A stretch of 64,000 nt of DNA, from positions 2,827,716-2,891,715 of the forward strand of contig NZ_LN929908.1 in the NCBI RefSeq assembly GCF_001494595.1, in the 5' to 3' direction. The position numbers and the translations under genes are program-made. The stretch is from Mycobacterium sp. M26. Lineage in GTDB: Bacteria; Actinomycetota; Actinomycetes; Mycobacteriales; Mycobacteriaceae. Of this stretch, positions 1 through 7,667 are shown in pieces (position 1 is the stretch's first letter; every line of letters begins with the position of its first letter). The notes beneath the pieces are model-generated. The model saw only the letters and a list, made by a program, of their open reading frames with translations, had not been told where the DNA came from and made no database searches.

Positions 1-1
1 C

Positions 2-145
2 CGGTGCCTGCAGTTGCACGGCGGCTACGGCTACATCAATGAGTATGAGATCGCCCGCTTATGGCGGGATGCCCGTGTGCAGCGGATCTACGGCGGTACC
101 AACGAAATCATGCTCGACATCGTCGGCAAGGGAATGGGCTTCTGA
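2..145 (+). CDS. acyl-CoA dehydrogenase, C-terminal fragment
   Basis: Only the last 47 residues are in the window; the gene begins before base 1. They carry the characteristic C-terminal stretch of acyl-CoA dehydrogenases: a QLHGGYGYINEYEIAR segment, then RDARVQRIYGGTNEIM, which in the family contacts FAD across the dimer and closes the alpha-helical domain. The family oxidises acyl-CoA to enoyl-CoA with FAD and hands electrons to ETF. The substrate cannot be told from this fragment. The stop lies 7 bases from the convergent stop of the FadR-type regulator. The neighbouring thiolase-like and DUF35 genes suggest a CoA-thioester catabolic cluster extending to the left. Confidence 0.9.
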   Translation, partial: RCLQLHGGYGYINEYEIARLWRDARVQRIYGGTNEIMLDIVGKGMGF

Positions 146-152
146 ACCCCGC

Positions 153-917
153 CTACTCCATAAGGTCGATGACCTTATCGGCCACCCCGGTTCGCCGCAG
201 CTGCTCGCCGGTGGCGATGATCTGGCGGCGCCACAGCGCCTCGGCCTTGCCCGCGTCCTTGGCCTCGATGAGCTCGACGAGCTTCTCGTGAGCCCGGATT
301 CCAGCGTCGGAAGCCGGAATTCGGTCCTCGGCGCGCAGGGTGGGGCTACCGAGGTAACGGCGAGTAGCGACCTCGATGATCTGGCGAACCACGTCGCTGA
401 GCACCCGCAGCGTGTTGTTGTCCACGAGTTCGACAACGAGGCGGTGAAAATCGTTCTGCAGCTGCAAGAGTCGGTCAGGGTCGTCGCGGGCATCACGTTC
501 GGCGGCGACAGCCTCCCTCAGCCGCTTGAGGTCTTTGGCGCTGCGCGACCTGGCCAGCATCGCCGCACACGGGGCTTCGATAGCCGCCGCCGCAAGGAAC
601 ACATCCGCCGTCGTCGCCTGCCGGTATTCCAGGACCAGACCCGCGTAGTGGGCCGCCGTCGCGATTCGGGGCACAGCGACTTCGATACCGCCACGCGATC
701 CACGCTTGACCGTCACCAATGACTCGGACTCCAGGACGCGGATAGCCTCTCGCATGGTCGGCCGCGACACTCCGAATTCGAGGAGCAACTGCTGCTCGCT
801 GGGAAGCAGGTCGCCTTCGGCCAATTCGCCGCGCACGATGCGACGACGGATCTGGTCGGCAATCACGGTAGCGGCCCTGCCTACCTGGCCTTCGCTGGCC
901 TCCGCACCCAAGGACAT
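153..917 (-). CDS. GntR-family (FadR subfamily) transcriptional regulator
   Basis: A 254-residue regulator. Residues about 10-80 form a winged helix-turn-helix with the GntR signature (LLPSEQQLLLEFGVSRPTMR, then LVTVKRGSRGG). The rest is an all-helical FCD-type ligand domain with candidate metal or ligand residues (NDFHRLVVELVDNN; IRAHEKLVELIEAKD). The start was taken at the ATG beginning MSLGAEASEG because upstream codons give arginine/cysteine-rich, non-FadR sequence. It lies 46 bases downstream of the thiolase-like gene on the same strand, so it probably ends a DUF35-thiolase-regulator operon and may respond to that pathway's acyl-CoA or acid. Ligand unknown. Confidence 0.88.
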   Translation of the reverse strand: MSLGAEASEGQVGRAATVIADQIRRRIVRGELAEGDLLPSEQQLLLEFGVSRPTMREAIRVLESESLVTVKRGSRGGIEVAVPRIATAAHYAGLVLEYRQATTADVFLAAAAIEAPCAAMLARSRSAKDLKRLREAVAAERDARDDPDRLLQLQNDFHRLVVELVDNNTLRVLSDVVRQIIEVATRRYLGSPTLRAEDRIPASDAGIRAHEKLVELIEAKDAGKAEALWRRQIIATGEQLRRTGVADKVIDLME

Positions 918-963
918 CGCTCTACAGTAGCGACTGCGGCGCCGAACGCAGGGACATCGTCCG

Positions 964-2109
964 TCAGCGGGACAGGATCGACACCGCAGAGGCACCGGGC
1001 GCGCCATAGAGATGGGTGTAGCCCACCCGCGGCGAGTTGGGCACCTGCCGTTCACCGGCGCGACCCTGCAGTTGCAGAACGATCTCGTAAACCTGCCGAA
1101 GTCCGGACGCACCGATCGGCTCACCGTTGGCGATCAGTCCGCCATCGGTGTTCACCGGCAGCCGGCCGCCGATCTCGGTCATCCCGTCGGCGATCCACTT
1201 CTCCTGCTCGCCGTCGGCACAGAAGCCGTTCTCCGCCATGTGAATCAGCTCTGAGCCGGCATCGGTGTCCTGGAGTTGGGCGACGTCGACGTCCGATGGT
1301 CCCAGGCCCGCCGCCTCGTAGGCGGCCTTTGACGCATCCACGGTAGGACTCGGCGCACTCTGCAGTGGTAGCGACGGGCTCTGCACCTCAAATGCGCCGT
1401 CACGGCGGCTGCGCAGTTCGGCGGCGCGTACGAATACCGGCGTGGAGGTGAACTGCCGGGCCAGATCGGCTCGGCACAGCACGAGGGCCGCGGCGCCCTC
1501 GTCCGGCCCGCAGTACATGTAGCGAGTCAGTGGATAGTTGACCATCTCCGAGGACAGCACCTGCTCGACCGAAACCGGGGTCCGACGCCACGCGTGCGGG
1601 GTGATCGAACCGTTGCCCAGGTTCTTGGCCGCGATCCGCGCCAGACTCTCGTGGCTGATGCCGTGCTCGTGCATGTAACGATTGATCTTGGTCCCGAAGA
1701 AGTGCGTCGTCAGGAACATGCCGGTTTGGCCGTACCACTGCGGCAGGCCCACTACCGATGGGTCGGCGGCGAACGCTCCGCGCGGATGCTTGTCCATGCC
1801 GATTGCCATCGCGATGTCGGCCTCACCGTGTCGGATCGCCTGGACTGCCATCTGCAGTGACGTACCCCCCGTCGCACAACCGTTGAAGACGCCGCGCACC
1901 GGGATCCCGGTCAGGCCCAACCAACTCACCACGGCATCCGGGTTGGACACCTCGTAGCTGCCCACGTAGGCGGACTGCACCTGCGCCCAGTCGAGGCCGG
2001 CATCGGTCAGTGCGAACTGCGCGGCTTCGGCACCCATCTGAAGGCACAGCTTGTCGCCGTAACGACCGAACGGGTGCAGACCCACGCCGACGATTGCGAC
2101 TTCGGTCAC
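964..2109 (-). CDS. thiolase-like protein (lipid-transfer/SCP-x type acyltransferase family)
   Basis: A 381-residue member of the thiolase superfamily related to mycobacterial Ltp/SCP-x proteins. The N-terminal nucleophile position is kept (Cys78 in FNGCATGG). The usual C-terminal GHP motif reads NGEPIGASG, so the catalytic His is replaced by Glu, and classical thiolase chemistry is uncertain. Other family blocks are YMYCGPDEGAAALVL and QDTDAGSELIHMAENG. It begins with GTG, and its first bases overlap the stop of the upstream DUF35 gene by 4 bases (GTGA), implying translational coupling and probably a complex, as for Ltp2-ChsH2 and BbsB-BbsA type pairs. Role inferred: carbon-carbon cleavage or transfer on a CoA thioester. 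Substrate unknown. Confidence 0.85.
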   Translation of the reverse strand: MTEVAIVGVGLHPFGRYGDKLCLQMGAEAAQFALTDAGLDWAQVQSAYVGSYEVSNPDAVVSWLGLTGIPVRGVFNGCATGGTSLQMAVQAIRHGEADIAMAIGMDKHPRGAFAADPSVVGLPQWYGQTGMFLTTHFFGTKINRYMHEHGISHESLARIAAKNLGNGSITPHAWRRTPVSVEQVLSSEMVNYPLTRYMYCGPDEGAAALVLCRADLARQFTSTPVFVRAAELRSRRDGAFEVQSPSLPLQSAPSPTVDASKAAYEAAGLGPSDVDVAQLQDTDAGSELIHMAENGFCADGEQEKWIADGMTEIGGRLPVNTDGGLIANGEPIGASGLRQVYEIVLQLQGRAGERQVPNSPRVGYTHLYGAPGASAVSILSR

Positions 2110-2519
2110 GACGGTTCTCCTTCTACTGGCGCGAACATGTAGGTCAGGACTTCGGTCCCGTCCGACCTGGTGGTGTACGGCAGAATGCGCAGTTCCATCG
2201 GCTGGCCGATCCGGAGCCGGGCCGGGTCGGCTTCAGTGAACCGCGCCTGCACGAGCAGGTAACCGGGCAGTTCGACGTAACCCACGGCATACGGCCGAAA
2301 CGTCTCGGGCGTGTCGTCACCGTCGTAGGGCGGCGACGGTGGGCGGAACTGCTGGGTGGTGAAACCCCAGAGGGTCCCGCGCCGAGGCAGTGGAATCTGC
2401 TCTTCACCCAGCCGGGCCGGAAAGGAGAACCGGCCATCACGAACCGAACCGAGCAGGTGCGGCTCCTCGGTCGGCCAAGTGAACAGCCCTTCGGCGACCG
2501 GCGCCTGCTTCGGGGTCAT
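2106..2519 (-). CDS. DUF35 OB-fold protein, thiolase partner
   Basis: A 137-residue DUF35/OB-fold acyl-CoA-binding-type protein. Family features visible are RLGEEQIPLPRRGTLWGFTTQQ, a beta-rich core with YAVGYVELPGYLLVQARF, and a C-terminal GQPMELRILPY region. The cysteine pairs of the N-terminal rubredoxin-like zinc ribbon found in many DUF35 proteins are absent; the protein has no cysteine. The ATG start was chosen because a strong GGGGAGGGG ribosome site lies about 7 bases upstream; a TTG six codons earlier is less well placed. It is the first gene of the operon and overlaps the thiolase-like gene, its likely partner. Confidence 0.83.
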   Translation of the reverse strand: MTPKQAPVAEGLFTWPTEEPHLLGSVRDGRFSFPARLGEEQIPLPRRGTLWGFTTQQFRPPSPPYDGDDTPETFRPYAVGYVELPGYLLVQARFTEADPARLRIGQPMELRILPYTTRSDGTEVLTYMFAPVEGEPS

Positions 2520-2575
2520 GGCGACACCCCTCCCCAAATCGATAAATGATTAAGATGACTCGCCGACCACTATAG

Positions 2576-2591
2576 ACCGTGAGATTACGGT
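2576..2591. promoter_or_regulatory. inverted repeat, candidate TetR operator
   Basis: ACCGT-6 nt-ACGGT, a 16-base inverted repeat in the 131-base gap between the divergent DUF35 (start 2519) and TetR (start 2651) genes. Size and position fit a TetR-family operator controlling both directions. The arms are only 5 bp, so the call is tentative. Confidence 0.35.
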
Positions 2592-2596
2592 GTAAA

Positions 2597-2624
2597 GCGC
2601 GGCCCCGTCGGCATGGGGCCGCGC
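2597..2624. repeat. perfect 10-bp-stem hairpin upstream of TetR
   Basis: GCGCGGCCCC and GGGGCCGCGC flank an 8-base loop, giving a fully paired GC-rich stem. It ends 26 bases before the TetR start codon, so it would lie in that gene's 5' leader, or act as a DNA palindrome. No T-tract follows, so it is not an obvious intrinsic terminator. Confidence 0.5.
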
Positions 2625-2650
2625 CGCGGCCGACCGTCACATACCATCGG

Positions 2651-3322
2651 ATGACTGACAGTCGATGGGAGTGGACGATCGCCGCCGCCAATGCCTCGAC
2701 AGCCCAGGGTGACAAACCCGCTCGGCGGGCCAAGCAGCCTCCGCTGACCGAGGACCAGATCGTGGATGCCGCGCTGGCGGTGATCCGCAGCGAGGGTCTC
2801 GATGCGCTCTCAATGCGCCGCCTGTCCCGGGAACTGGGCCGGTCCCAGATGGCCGCCTACTGGTACGTGGCCGACAAGGGCGAACTGCTGGACCTGGTGG
2901 CCAGACGGCTGCTGGCCGAGGTGTCGATACCGGCGCCGGAGGACGGCGGGTGGGACAGCCGGCTGCGGACGCTGCTGACCGACATCGACGCCCGCCTGCA
3001 CGATCATCCGGGGATCGCCGGCATCCTGCTCGAGCGCATGCGCAGTACCGACCGCGGGCTGATGAGCGCAATCATGGAGATCCTGATCGGCGCAGGGTTC
3101 GACGACGCCGATGTGTTGCTCGCCTACGCGATGATCCACACCTATCTGTTCGGCCGCTACCAGGTGGTGTTGCAGGGTGAGGACACTCCCGACACCGACG
3201 ACCTCGAGGACAGCGTCACCCGGTTGCTACCGGTTCTGGAGACGCTGCGCGGCCGGGATTTCTTCCGGTTCGGAGTCGACACGATCATCGAAGGATTGCG
3301 GGCGCGGCTGCCGGCCCGGTGA
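2651..3322 (+). CDS. TetR-family transcriptional regulator
   Basis: A 223-residue repressor. The helix-turn-helix lies at about residues 30-75 (LTEDQIVDAALAVIRSEG, then LSMRRLSRELGRSQMAAYWY). The alpha-helical ligand domain that follows (GIAGILLERMRS; YLFGRYQVVLQGED) resembles the TetR_C tetracycline-repressor-like group. The ATG at MTDSRWEW is chosen; upstream codons in frame are low-complexity arginine/proline. It is divergent from the DUF35-thiolase-FadR operon, with an inverted repeat in between, so control of that operon and itself is the simplest reading. It converges with the Nudix gene, whose stop lies 16 bases away. Confidence 0.87.
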   Translation: MTDSRWEWTIAAANASTAQGDKPARRAKQPPLTEDQIVDAALAVIRSEGLDALSMRRLSRELGRSQMAAYWYVADKGELLDLVARRLLAEVSIPAPEDGGWDSRLRTLLTDIDARLHDHPGIAGILLERMRSTDRGLMSAIMEILIGAGFDDADVLLAYAMIHTYLFGRYQVVLQGEDTPDTDDLEDSVTRLLPVLETLRGRDFFRFGVDTIIEGLRARLPAR

Positions 3323-3338
3323 AACTGATTTAGAGCTG

Positions 3339-4373
3339 TCAGTGGATTGGGTGCAGTTCGGGGCGCCCGGCCCCGGCATCGGCCATCGCGGCGGCCTCGG
3401 CGAGCAGCTCACCGAGCTGCAGCGGGTAGACCGTCTGCCCGCCGGCCACCAGGGCCTCGATCGTGGCGGTGTCGCACCAGCGGTGGTCGTGGATGTAGCG
3501 CAGTTCCAGTTCGGTGCGCCCGGTGACGACGGGCTCGAACCGGCGGGTGCGGTGCACGAAGTAGAACTCCTGGCTCTGCACCACGGTGCCGTTGAAATCG
3601 ATGACCTTGTCACGCCGCCATACCGGGCCGACCATTGCCGCCGGGTCCACGCGCAGCCCGGTCTCCTCGGCGATCTCCCGGACGGCCGCGTCGATCAGCC
3701 GCTCCCCCGGGTGCGCCTGCCCGCCGACGGTGAACCACCACCGCGGCGCGGTGCCGTCGGTGATGGCGGGATCCGAGCCGCAGAACAGCAGCACCGCACC
3801 GGACTCGTCGAGCAGCACCACCCGCGCCGAGGTGCGCCGGTCGACGGCCTCGGCCGCCACCGGCGCGGCTTGACCAGCCCGCTCGGCGATCTCGAAATAG
3901 CTTGGTAGCGGCGCGGTTCCGCCCAGACGCAGCCAGCGCACCGGCCGTCGCTCGCGCAGCGCCAGTGTGTCGCGGACGGCGTCGTTGTGGAAGCGCCGCG
4001 CCAACAGCACCCGCGCCTCGGCGTCGGCCATCTCGGCGACCAGTGCCACCGGGATGGCTGACGGGTCAACCGTCGCCAGTGCGGTGGACAGTTCGTTCTC
4101 GGCCGCCTCGCGCGACGACCGCGGGGCGCGTTCGGCGGCATCGGCCAGCGCTGCCAGCCGCCTGCCTTCAGGGCGCCCCCGGTAGGCGTCGGCGGCCACC
4201 GCCCGGGCCACCACCGCGCGACGGCCCAGCGCGCTGTCGAGGGCCTGCCAGGACAGGTCGTAGCGCACGTGCAGCCGGTCCAGCCGGTTCGCGGTTTGGT
4301 ACGCCCACGCCGCACTGAGCACCAGAACGAGTACCAGGACGGCGGTCAGTGACCAGTACAGGGGCCCCGACAT
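3339..4373 (-). CDS. membrane-anchored Nudix hydrolase (Rv2609c-like)
   Basis: A 344-residue protein with one N-terminal membrane helix (residues about 5-24), a charged helical region to about 180, and a C-terminal Nudix domain. The Nudix box is complete: GQAHPGE, seven residues, then REIAEETGL. That arrangement binds Mg2+ and cleaves nucleoside diphosphates linked to another group. It is the last gene of the PIM operon. Its ATG directly abuts the pimA stop (no gap), indicating coupled translation. Gene order thrS-HIT-pgsA-patA-pimA-Nudix matches Rv2614c-Rv2609c. The substrate is unknown; a nucleotide-sugar or CDP-lipid role is inferred from context only. Confidence 0.87.
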   Translation of the reverse strand: MSGPLYWSLTAVLVLVLVLSAAWAYQTANRLDRLHVRYDLSWQALDSALGRRAVVARAVAADAYRGRPEGRRLAALADAAERAPRSSREAAENELSTALATVDPSAIPVALVAEMADAEARVLLARRFHNDAVRDTLALRERRPVRWLRLGGTAPLPSYFEIAERAGQAAPVAAEAVDRRTSARVVLLDESGAVLLFCGSDPAITDGTAPRWWFTVGGQAHPGERLIDAAVREIAEETGLRVDPAAMVGPVWRRDKVIDFNGTVVQSQEFYFVHRTRRFEPVVTGRTELELRYIHDHRWCDTATIEALVAGGQTVYPLQLGELLAEAAAMADAGAGRPELHPIH

Positions 4374-5498
4374 TTAACTAGCCACCTGCACTTTGACCCC
4401 CGAGCCCGCGACCGTCTCATACACCCGCATGATCTGGTCGGCCACCACCGACCAGTCATAGCGGCGCACCGCCGCCTTGGCCGCCTTCACGTAGCCGGCC
4501 CGCAGCTTCTCGTCGTCGAGGACGGCGATCAGGCCCTGCGCCAGCGCGTCGGAGTCGTCGACGGTCACCAGTCGGCCGGCCTTGCCGTCGACCAGCACCC
4601 GGCGGAAGGCGTCGAGGTCACTGGCCACCACCGCAGTGCCGGCCGCCATCGCCTCCACGAGGACGATGCCGAAGCTCTCACCGCCGGTGTTCGGGGCGCA
4701 GTACACGTCGGCGCTGCGCATCGCCGAGGCCTTGGTGGCGTCGTCGACCAGACCCAGGAACCGCAGATGGCCCGCCAGCGCGCCGGCCTTCTCCCGCAGC
4801 TCGTCCTCGTCACCGCGGCCAACGATCAGCACCTCGACATCGGCGAACCGCTCGACCAGTGCGGGCAGCGCACCGAGCAGCACGGCCATCCCCTTGCGGG
4901 GCTCGTCGAAACGGCCCAGGAACAACACCGTCTTACCGGCCCTGGGGTAGCCGTCAAGCAGGGGCGCATCGGCGAACGACGCCACGTCCACACCGTTGGG
5001 AATCTCCACGGCATCGGAGCCCAGCGCCTCCATCTGCCAGCGCCGGGCCAGGTCCGACACCGCGATCCGGCCGACGATCTTCTCGTGGAAGGGTCGAAGA
5101 ATTCCCTGAAAGACGCTGAGCGTCAACGACTTTGTGGTCGAGGTGTGAAACGTCGCCACAATCGGGCCCTCGGCGGCCTGCAAGGCCAGCATGGACAGGC
5201 TCGGGGCATTGGGCTCATGCAGGTGCAGGACGTCGAAGTCGCCCTGGGCCAGCCACTTCTTGACCTTGCGGTGGGTCGCCGGGCCGAAACGCAGCCGGGC
5301 CACCGAGCCGTTGTACGGGATCGGCACAGCCTTGCCGCCGGAGACCACGTACTCGGGCAGGTCGACATCCGCCGATGCGGGTGCCAGCACGCTGACGTCA
5401 TGCCCCCGTTCGCGCATCACCTCGGCAAGCTGCAGCACGTGCGACTGCACCCCGCCGGGAACGTCGAACGAGTACGGGCAGACCATGCCGATGCGCAT
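4374..5498 (-). CDS. pimA: phosphatidyl-myo-inositol mannosyltransferase PimA
   Basis: A 374-residue GT-B, GT4-family enzyme that moves the first mannose from GDP-mannose to phosphatidylinositol at the inner face of the plasma membrane, starting PIM, LM and LAM synthesis. Motifs: N-terminal MRIGMVCPYSFDVPGGVQ with the glycine-rich acceptor loop, HLHEPNAPSLS, the GT4 EX7E signature (ESFGIVLVE) with NTGG before it, and FLGRFDEPRKGM for the nucleotide-sugar side. The ATG at MRIGM is chosen; it overlaps the patA stop by one base (TGATG). The gene sits between patA and the Nudix gene, as in M. tuberculosis. Confidence 0.96.
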   Translation of the reverse strand: MRIGMVCPYSFDVPGGVQSHVLQLAEVMRERGHDVSVLAPASADVDLPEYVVSGGKAVPIPYNGSVARLRFGPATHRKVKKWLAQGDFDVLHLHEPNAPSLSMLALQAAEGPIVATFHTSTTKSLTLSVFQGILRPFHEKIVGRIAVSDLARRWQMEALGSDAVEIPNGVDVASFADAPLLDGYPRAGKTVLFLGRFDEPRKGMAVLLGALPALVERFADVEVLIVGRGDEDELREKAGALAGHLRFLGLVDDATKASAMRSADVYCAPNTGGESFGIVLVEAMAAGTAVVASDLDAFRRVLVDGKAGRLVTVDDSDALAQGLIAVLDDEKLRAGYVKAAKAAVRRYDWSVVADQIMRVYETVAGSGVKVQVAS

Positions 5499-6457
5499 CA
5501 GCTCGGGTCGTCCCCCTGTATTCGGGCCCGCCGCTCGGCCGACAGGTCGGCGAGCCACTGCGGTTGCAGCATGTGCCAGTCCTCGGGGTGGGCGGCGATG
5601 TTCTTCCCGAACTCGTCGGCCAGCAGCTGGGTGATGACGCCGACGTCGCCGCTGGAGCAGTCCAGCGGAGCGCCGATCTGCACGACGCAGTCCGGCCCGT
5701 CGTAATAGACATGCGCGGGCAGCAGCACCGCACCGGTCTTGATGGCCAACTTGGCCGGGCCGCCAGGCATTCTGGTCGGCTCACCCAGAAGATCCACCTG
5801 CACACCGGATCTGGTCAGGTCGCGCTCGGCCATCAGACACACCGCGCGGTTGGCTTCGAGGCGTTCGGCGAGCACATCCATCGGCGGGCGCTCGCCGCCG
5901 TTAAGAGGCAGCACCTCGAATCCCAGACTCTCCCGGTAGTCCAGGAAGCGGCGGTAGAGCGATTCGGGCTTGAGTCGCTCGGCCACCGTGGTGAAGGTGC
6001 CGCTGTGGTGCACCAGCCAGACCCCGGCCATGTCCCAGTTCCCGCTGTGCGGCAAGGCCAGGATGACGCCGCGACCGGCCGCGTACCCGGCATCGACGTG
6101 TTCGGCGCCGATCACCACCGCGTCGAGCCGCTCCGCCAGAGCTTCGAGATCCATCGTCGGCAACCGGAACGCCTCCCGCCAATACCGCGCGTAGGAGGCC
6201 AGCGAAGCACGGATCAGGGAATCCGGCACCTCGGCGGGCGTGGTGCCGATCACCCGGGCCAGGTTCTTGCGCAGCTGCTCGGGTCCACCGCCCAGCGCGG
6301 CGTAACGGGCGCCGGCGTCGAAGGCGTTGCGCGCGAAGAACTCCGGCATGGTGCGGACCACCCGCCAGCCGGCGGCGTAGCCCCAATCCGCCAGGTTGTC
6401 CCCGGACGGCAATCGTTTCAGAGGCGCGCGCAGCAGGTCGGTCGGCCTGGCGATCAC
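5498..6457 (-). CDS. patA: phosphatidylinositol mannoside acyltransferase PatA
   Basis: A 319-residue LpxL/HtrB-type acyltransferase that acylates the 6-position of mannose in PIM1/PIM2 using acyl-CoA. The catalytic HX4D motif is in LPHSGNWDMAG, and the acceptor-site region reads LMAERDLTRSGVQVDLLG. An N-terminal amphipathic stretch (PTDLLRAPLKRLPSG, then WGYAAGWRVVR) fits peripheral membrane binding. The start is GTG at 6457, overlapping the pgsA stop by 4 bases (GTGA). The protein length is typical, and it is followed at once by pimA, which supplies its mannosylated substrate. Confidence 0.94.
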   Translation of the reverse strand: MIARPTDLLRAPLKRLPSGDNLADWGYAAGWRVVRTMPEFFARNAFDAGARYAALGGGPEQLRKNLARVIGTTPAEVPDSLIRASLASYARYWREAFRLPTMDLEALAERLDAVVIGAEHVDAGYAAGRGVILALPHSGNWDMAGVWLVHHSGTFTTVAERLKPESLYRRFLDYRESLGFEVLPLNGGERPPMDVLAERLEANRAVCLMAERDLTRSGVQVDLLGEPTRMPGGPAKLAIKTGAVLLPAHVYYDGPDCVVQIGAPLDCSSGDVGVITQLLADEFGKNIAAHPEDWHMLQPQWLADLSAERRARIQGDDPS

Positions 6458-7116
6458 TGCTCGGTGCTTCCGGTCTCGGCGGCGGGTTCGATCTTGTCCA
6501 TCGCCCCCGGCGAACTGCGCACCGAGTGCACCCGCTGGCCTACGGTGACCAGGCTGGCCACCGCGAGCAGCCACATCGCGATGTGCAGCAGGATCGGCAT
6601 CGGGAAGAACGGCAGGTCGGACAGACCGGCACCGACCAGGACGATGATCAGGCGCTCGGGCCGTTCGATCAGGCCACCGCCACCGTTGAGGCCGCTGGCC
6701 TCGGCGCGGGCCTTGATGTAGGAGATCACCTGCGAGGTGACCAGGCAGATGAGCGTCGCGACCACGAGCGAGGAGCTGTGCAGCCCGAACGCCGCCCACC
6801 ACAGCAGGCCGCAGAACACCGCGCCGTCGCTGATCCGGTCACAGGTGGCGTCGAGCACCGCACCGAACCGGGTGCCGCCGCCGCGCTGGCGGGCCATCGC
6901 CCCGTCGAGCATGTCGGCGAGTACGAAGAACCAGACCGCGACCGCACCCCACCACAGCTGCCCGATCGGGAACAGCGTCAGCGCCGCGAGCACCGACCCG
7001 GCGGTGCCGACGATCGTCACGATGTCGGGGGTCAGACCGATCTTGAGGGCCGCCTTGGCCACCGGCGTACTGAGCTTGGTGTACGCCGCGCGGGTCATCA
7101 GGTAGAAGTCGCTCAC
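6454..7116 (-). CDS. pgsA: phosphatidylinositol phosphate synthase (CDP-alcohol phosphatidyltransferase)
   Basis: A 220-residue integral membrane enzyme making phosphatidylinositol phosphate from CDP-diacylglycerol and inositol 1-phosphate. The CDP-alcohol phosphatidyltransferase signature is complete: DMLDGAMAR, eight residues, then GAVLDATCDR, giving the metal-binding Asp residues and the catalytic last Asp. Six hydrophobic segments are visible. The GTG start (VSDFYLMTR) overlaps the HIT-gene stop by 4 bases. It provides the lipid acceptor for the two downstream PIM enzymes, so product and consumer genes are translationally coupled. Confidence 0.95.
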   Translation of the reverse strand: MSDFYLMTRAAYTKLSTPVAKAALKIGLTPDIVTIVGTAGSVLAALTLFPIGQLWWGAVAVWFFVLADMLDGAMARQRGGGTRFGAVLDATCDRISDGAVFCGLLWWAAFGLHSSSLVVATLICLVTSQVISYIKARAEASGLNGGGGLIERPERLIIVLVGAGLSDLPFFPMPILLHIAMWLLAVASLVTVGQRVHSVRSSPGAMDKIEPAAETGSTEQ

Positions 7117-7667
7117 GGCTGGCCGGCCCACTCGGTGGCCAGCAGCGCGCGCGTGTCGCGCAGCAGCTGCGGGATGACTTTGGTCTCACCCACGATCGTG
7201 ATGAAGTTCGCGTCGCCCGACCACCGCGGGACTACATGCATGTGCAGGTGCTCGGCCAGCGACCCGCCGGCCGACTTGCCGAGGTTGAGGCCGACATTGA
7301 AACCGTCCGGGCTGGAGACGGCCTTGATCACCCGAATCGCCTTCTGGGTGAACGCCATCAGCTCGGCGCTCTCCTCGCCGGTGAGGTCTTCGAGCTCCGA
7401 GACCCGCCGGTAGGGCACCACCATCAGATGGCCCGGGTTGTACGGGTAGAGATTGAGCACTGCGTAGACCTGCTCACCGCGGGCCACCACCAGGCCCTCT
7501 TCGTCGGACAGCGTCGGGATGTGGGTGAACGGCTGTGCGGGCTCGGCGGACTTCTTCTGGGCGGGGACGTCGACGATGTAGCTCATCCGATGCGGGGTCC
7601 ACAACCGCTGCAGGCGGTCCGGCTCCCCCACCCCCCGATCGGTGATGGCCTCGCGGTCGTCAGTCAC
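7113..7667 (-). CDS. HIT-family Ap4A phosphorylase-like protein (Rv2613c-like)
   Basis: A 184-residue histidine-triad protein. The HIT motif is HLHMHVVPRW, preceded by NLGKSAGGSLAEH; the middle His is the nucleotidyl acceptor. The M. tuberculosis counterpart in the same position has been described as a diadenosine tetraphosphate phosphorylase, which suits a gene beside threonyl-tRNA synthetase because aminoacyl-tRNA synthetases generate Ap4A. The GTG start overlaps the end of thrS by 8 bases, and the stop overlaps pgsA by 4. The function is inferred from family and position. Confidence 0.9.
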   Translation of the reverse strand: MTDDREAITDRGVGEPDRLQRLWTPHRMSYIVDVPAQKKSAEPAQPFTHIPTLSDEEGLVVARGEQVYAVLNLYPYNPGHLMVVPYRRVSELEDLTGEESAELMAFTQKAIRVIKAVSSPDGFNVGLNLGKSAGGSLAEHLHMHVVPRWSGDANFITIVGETKVIPQLLRDTRALLATEWAGQP

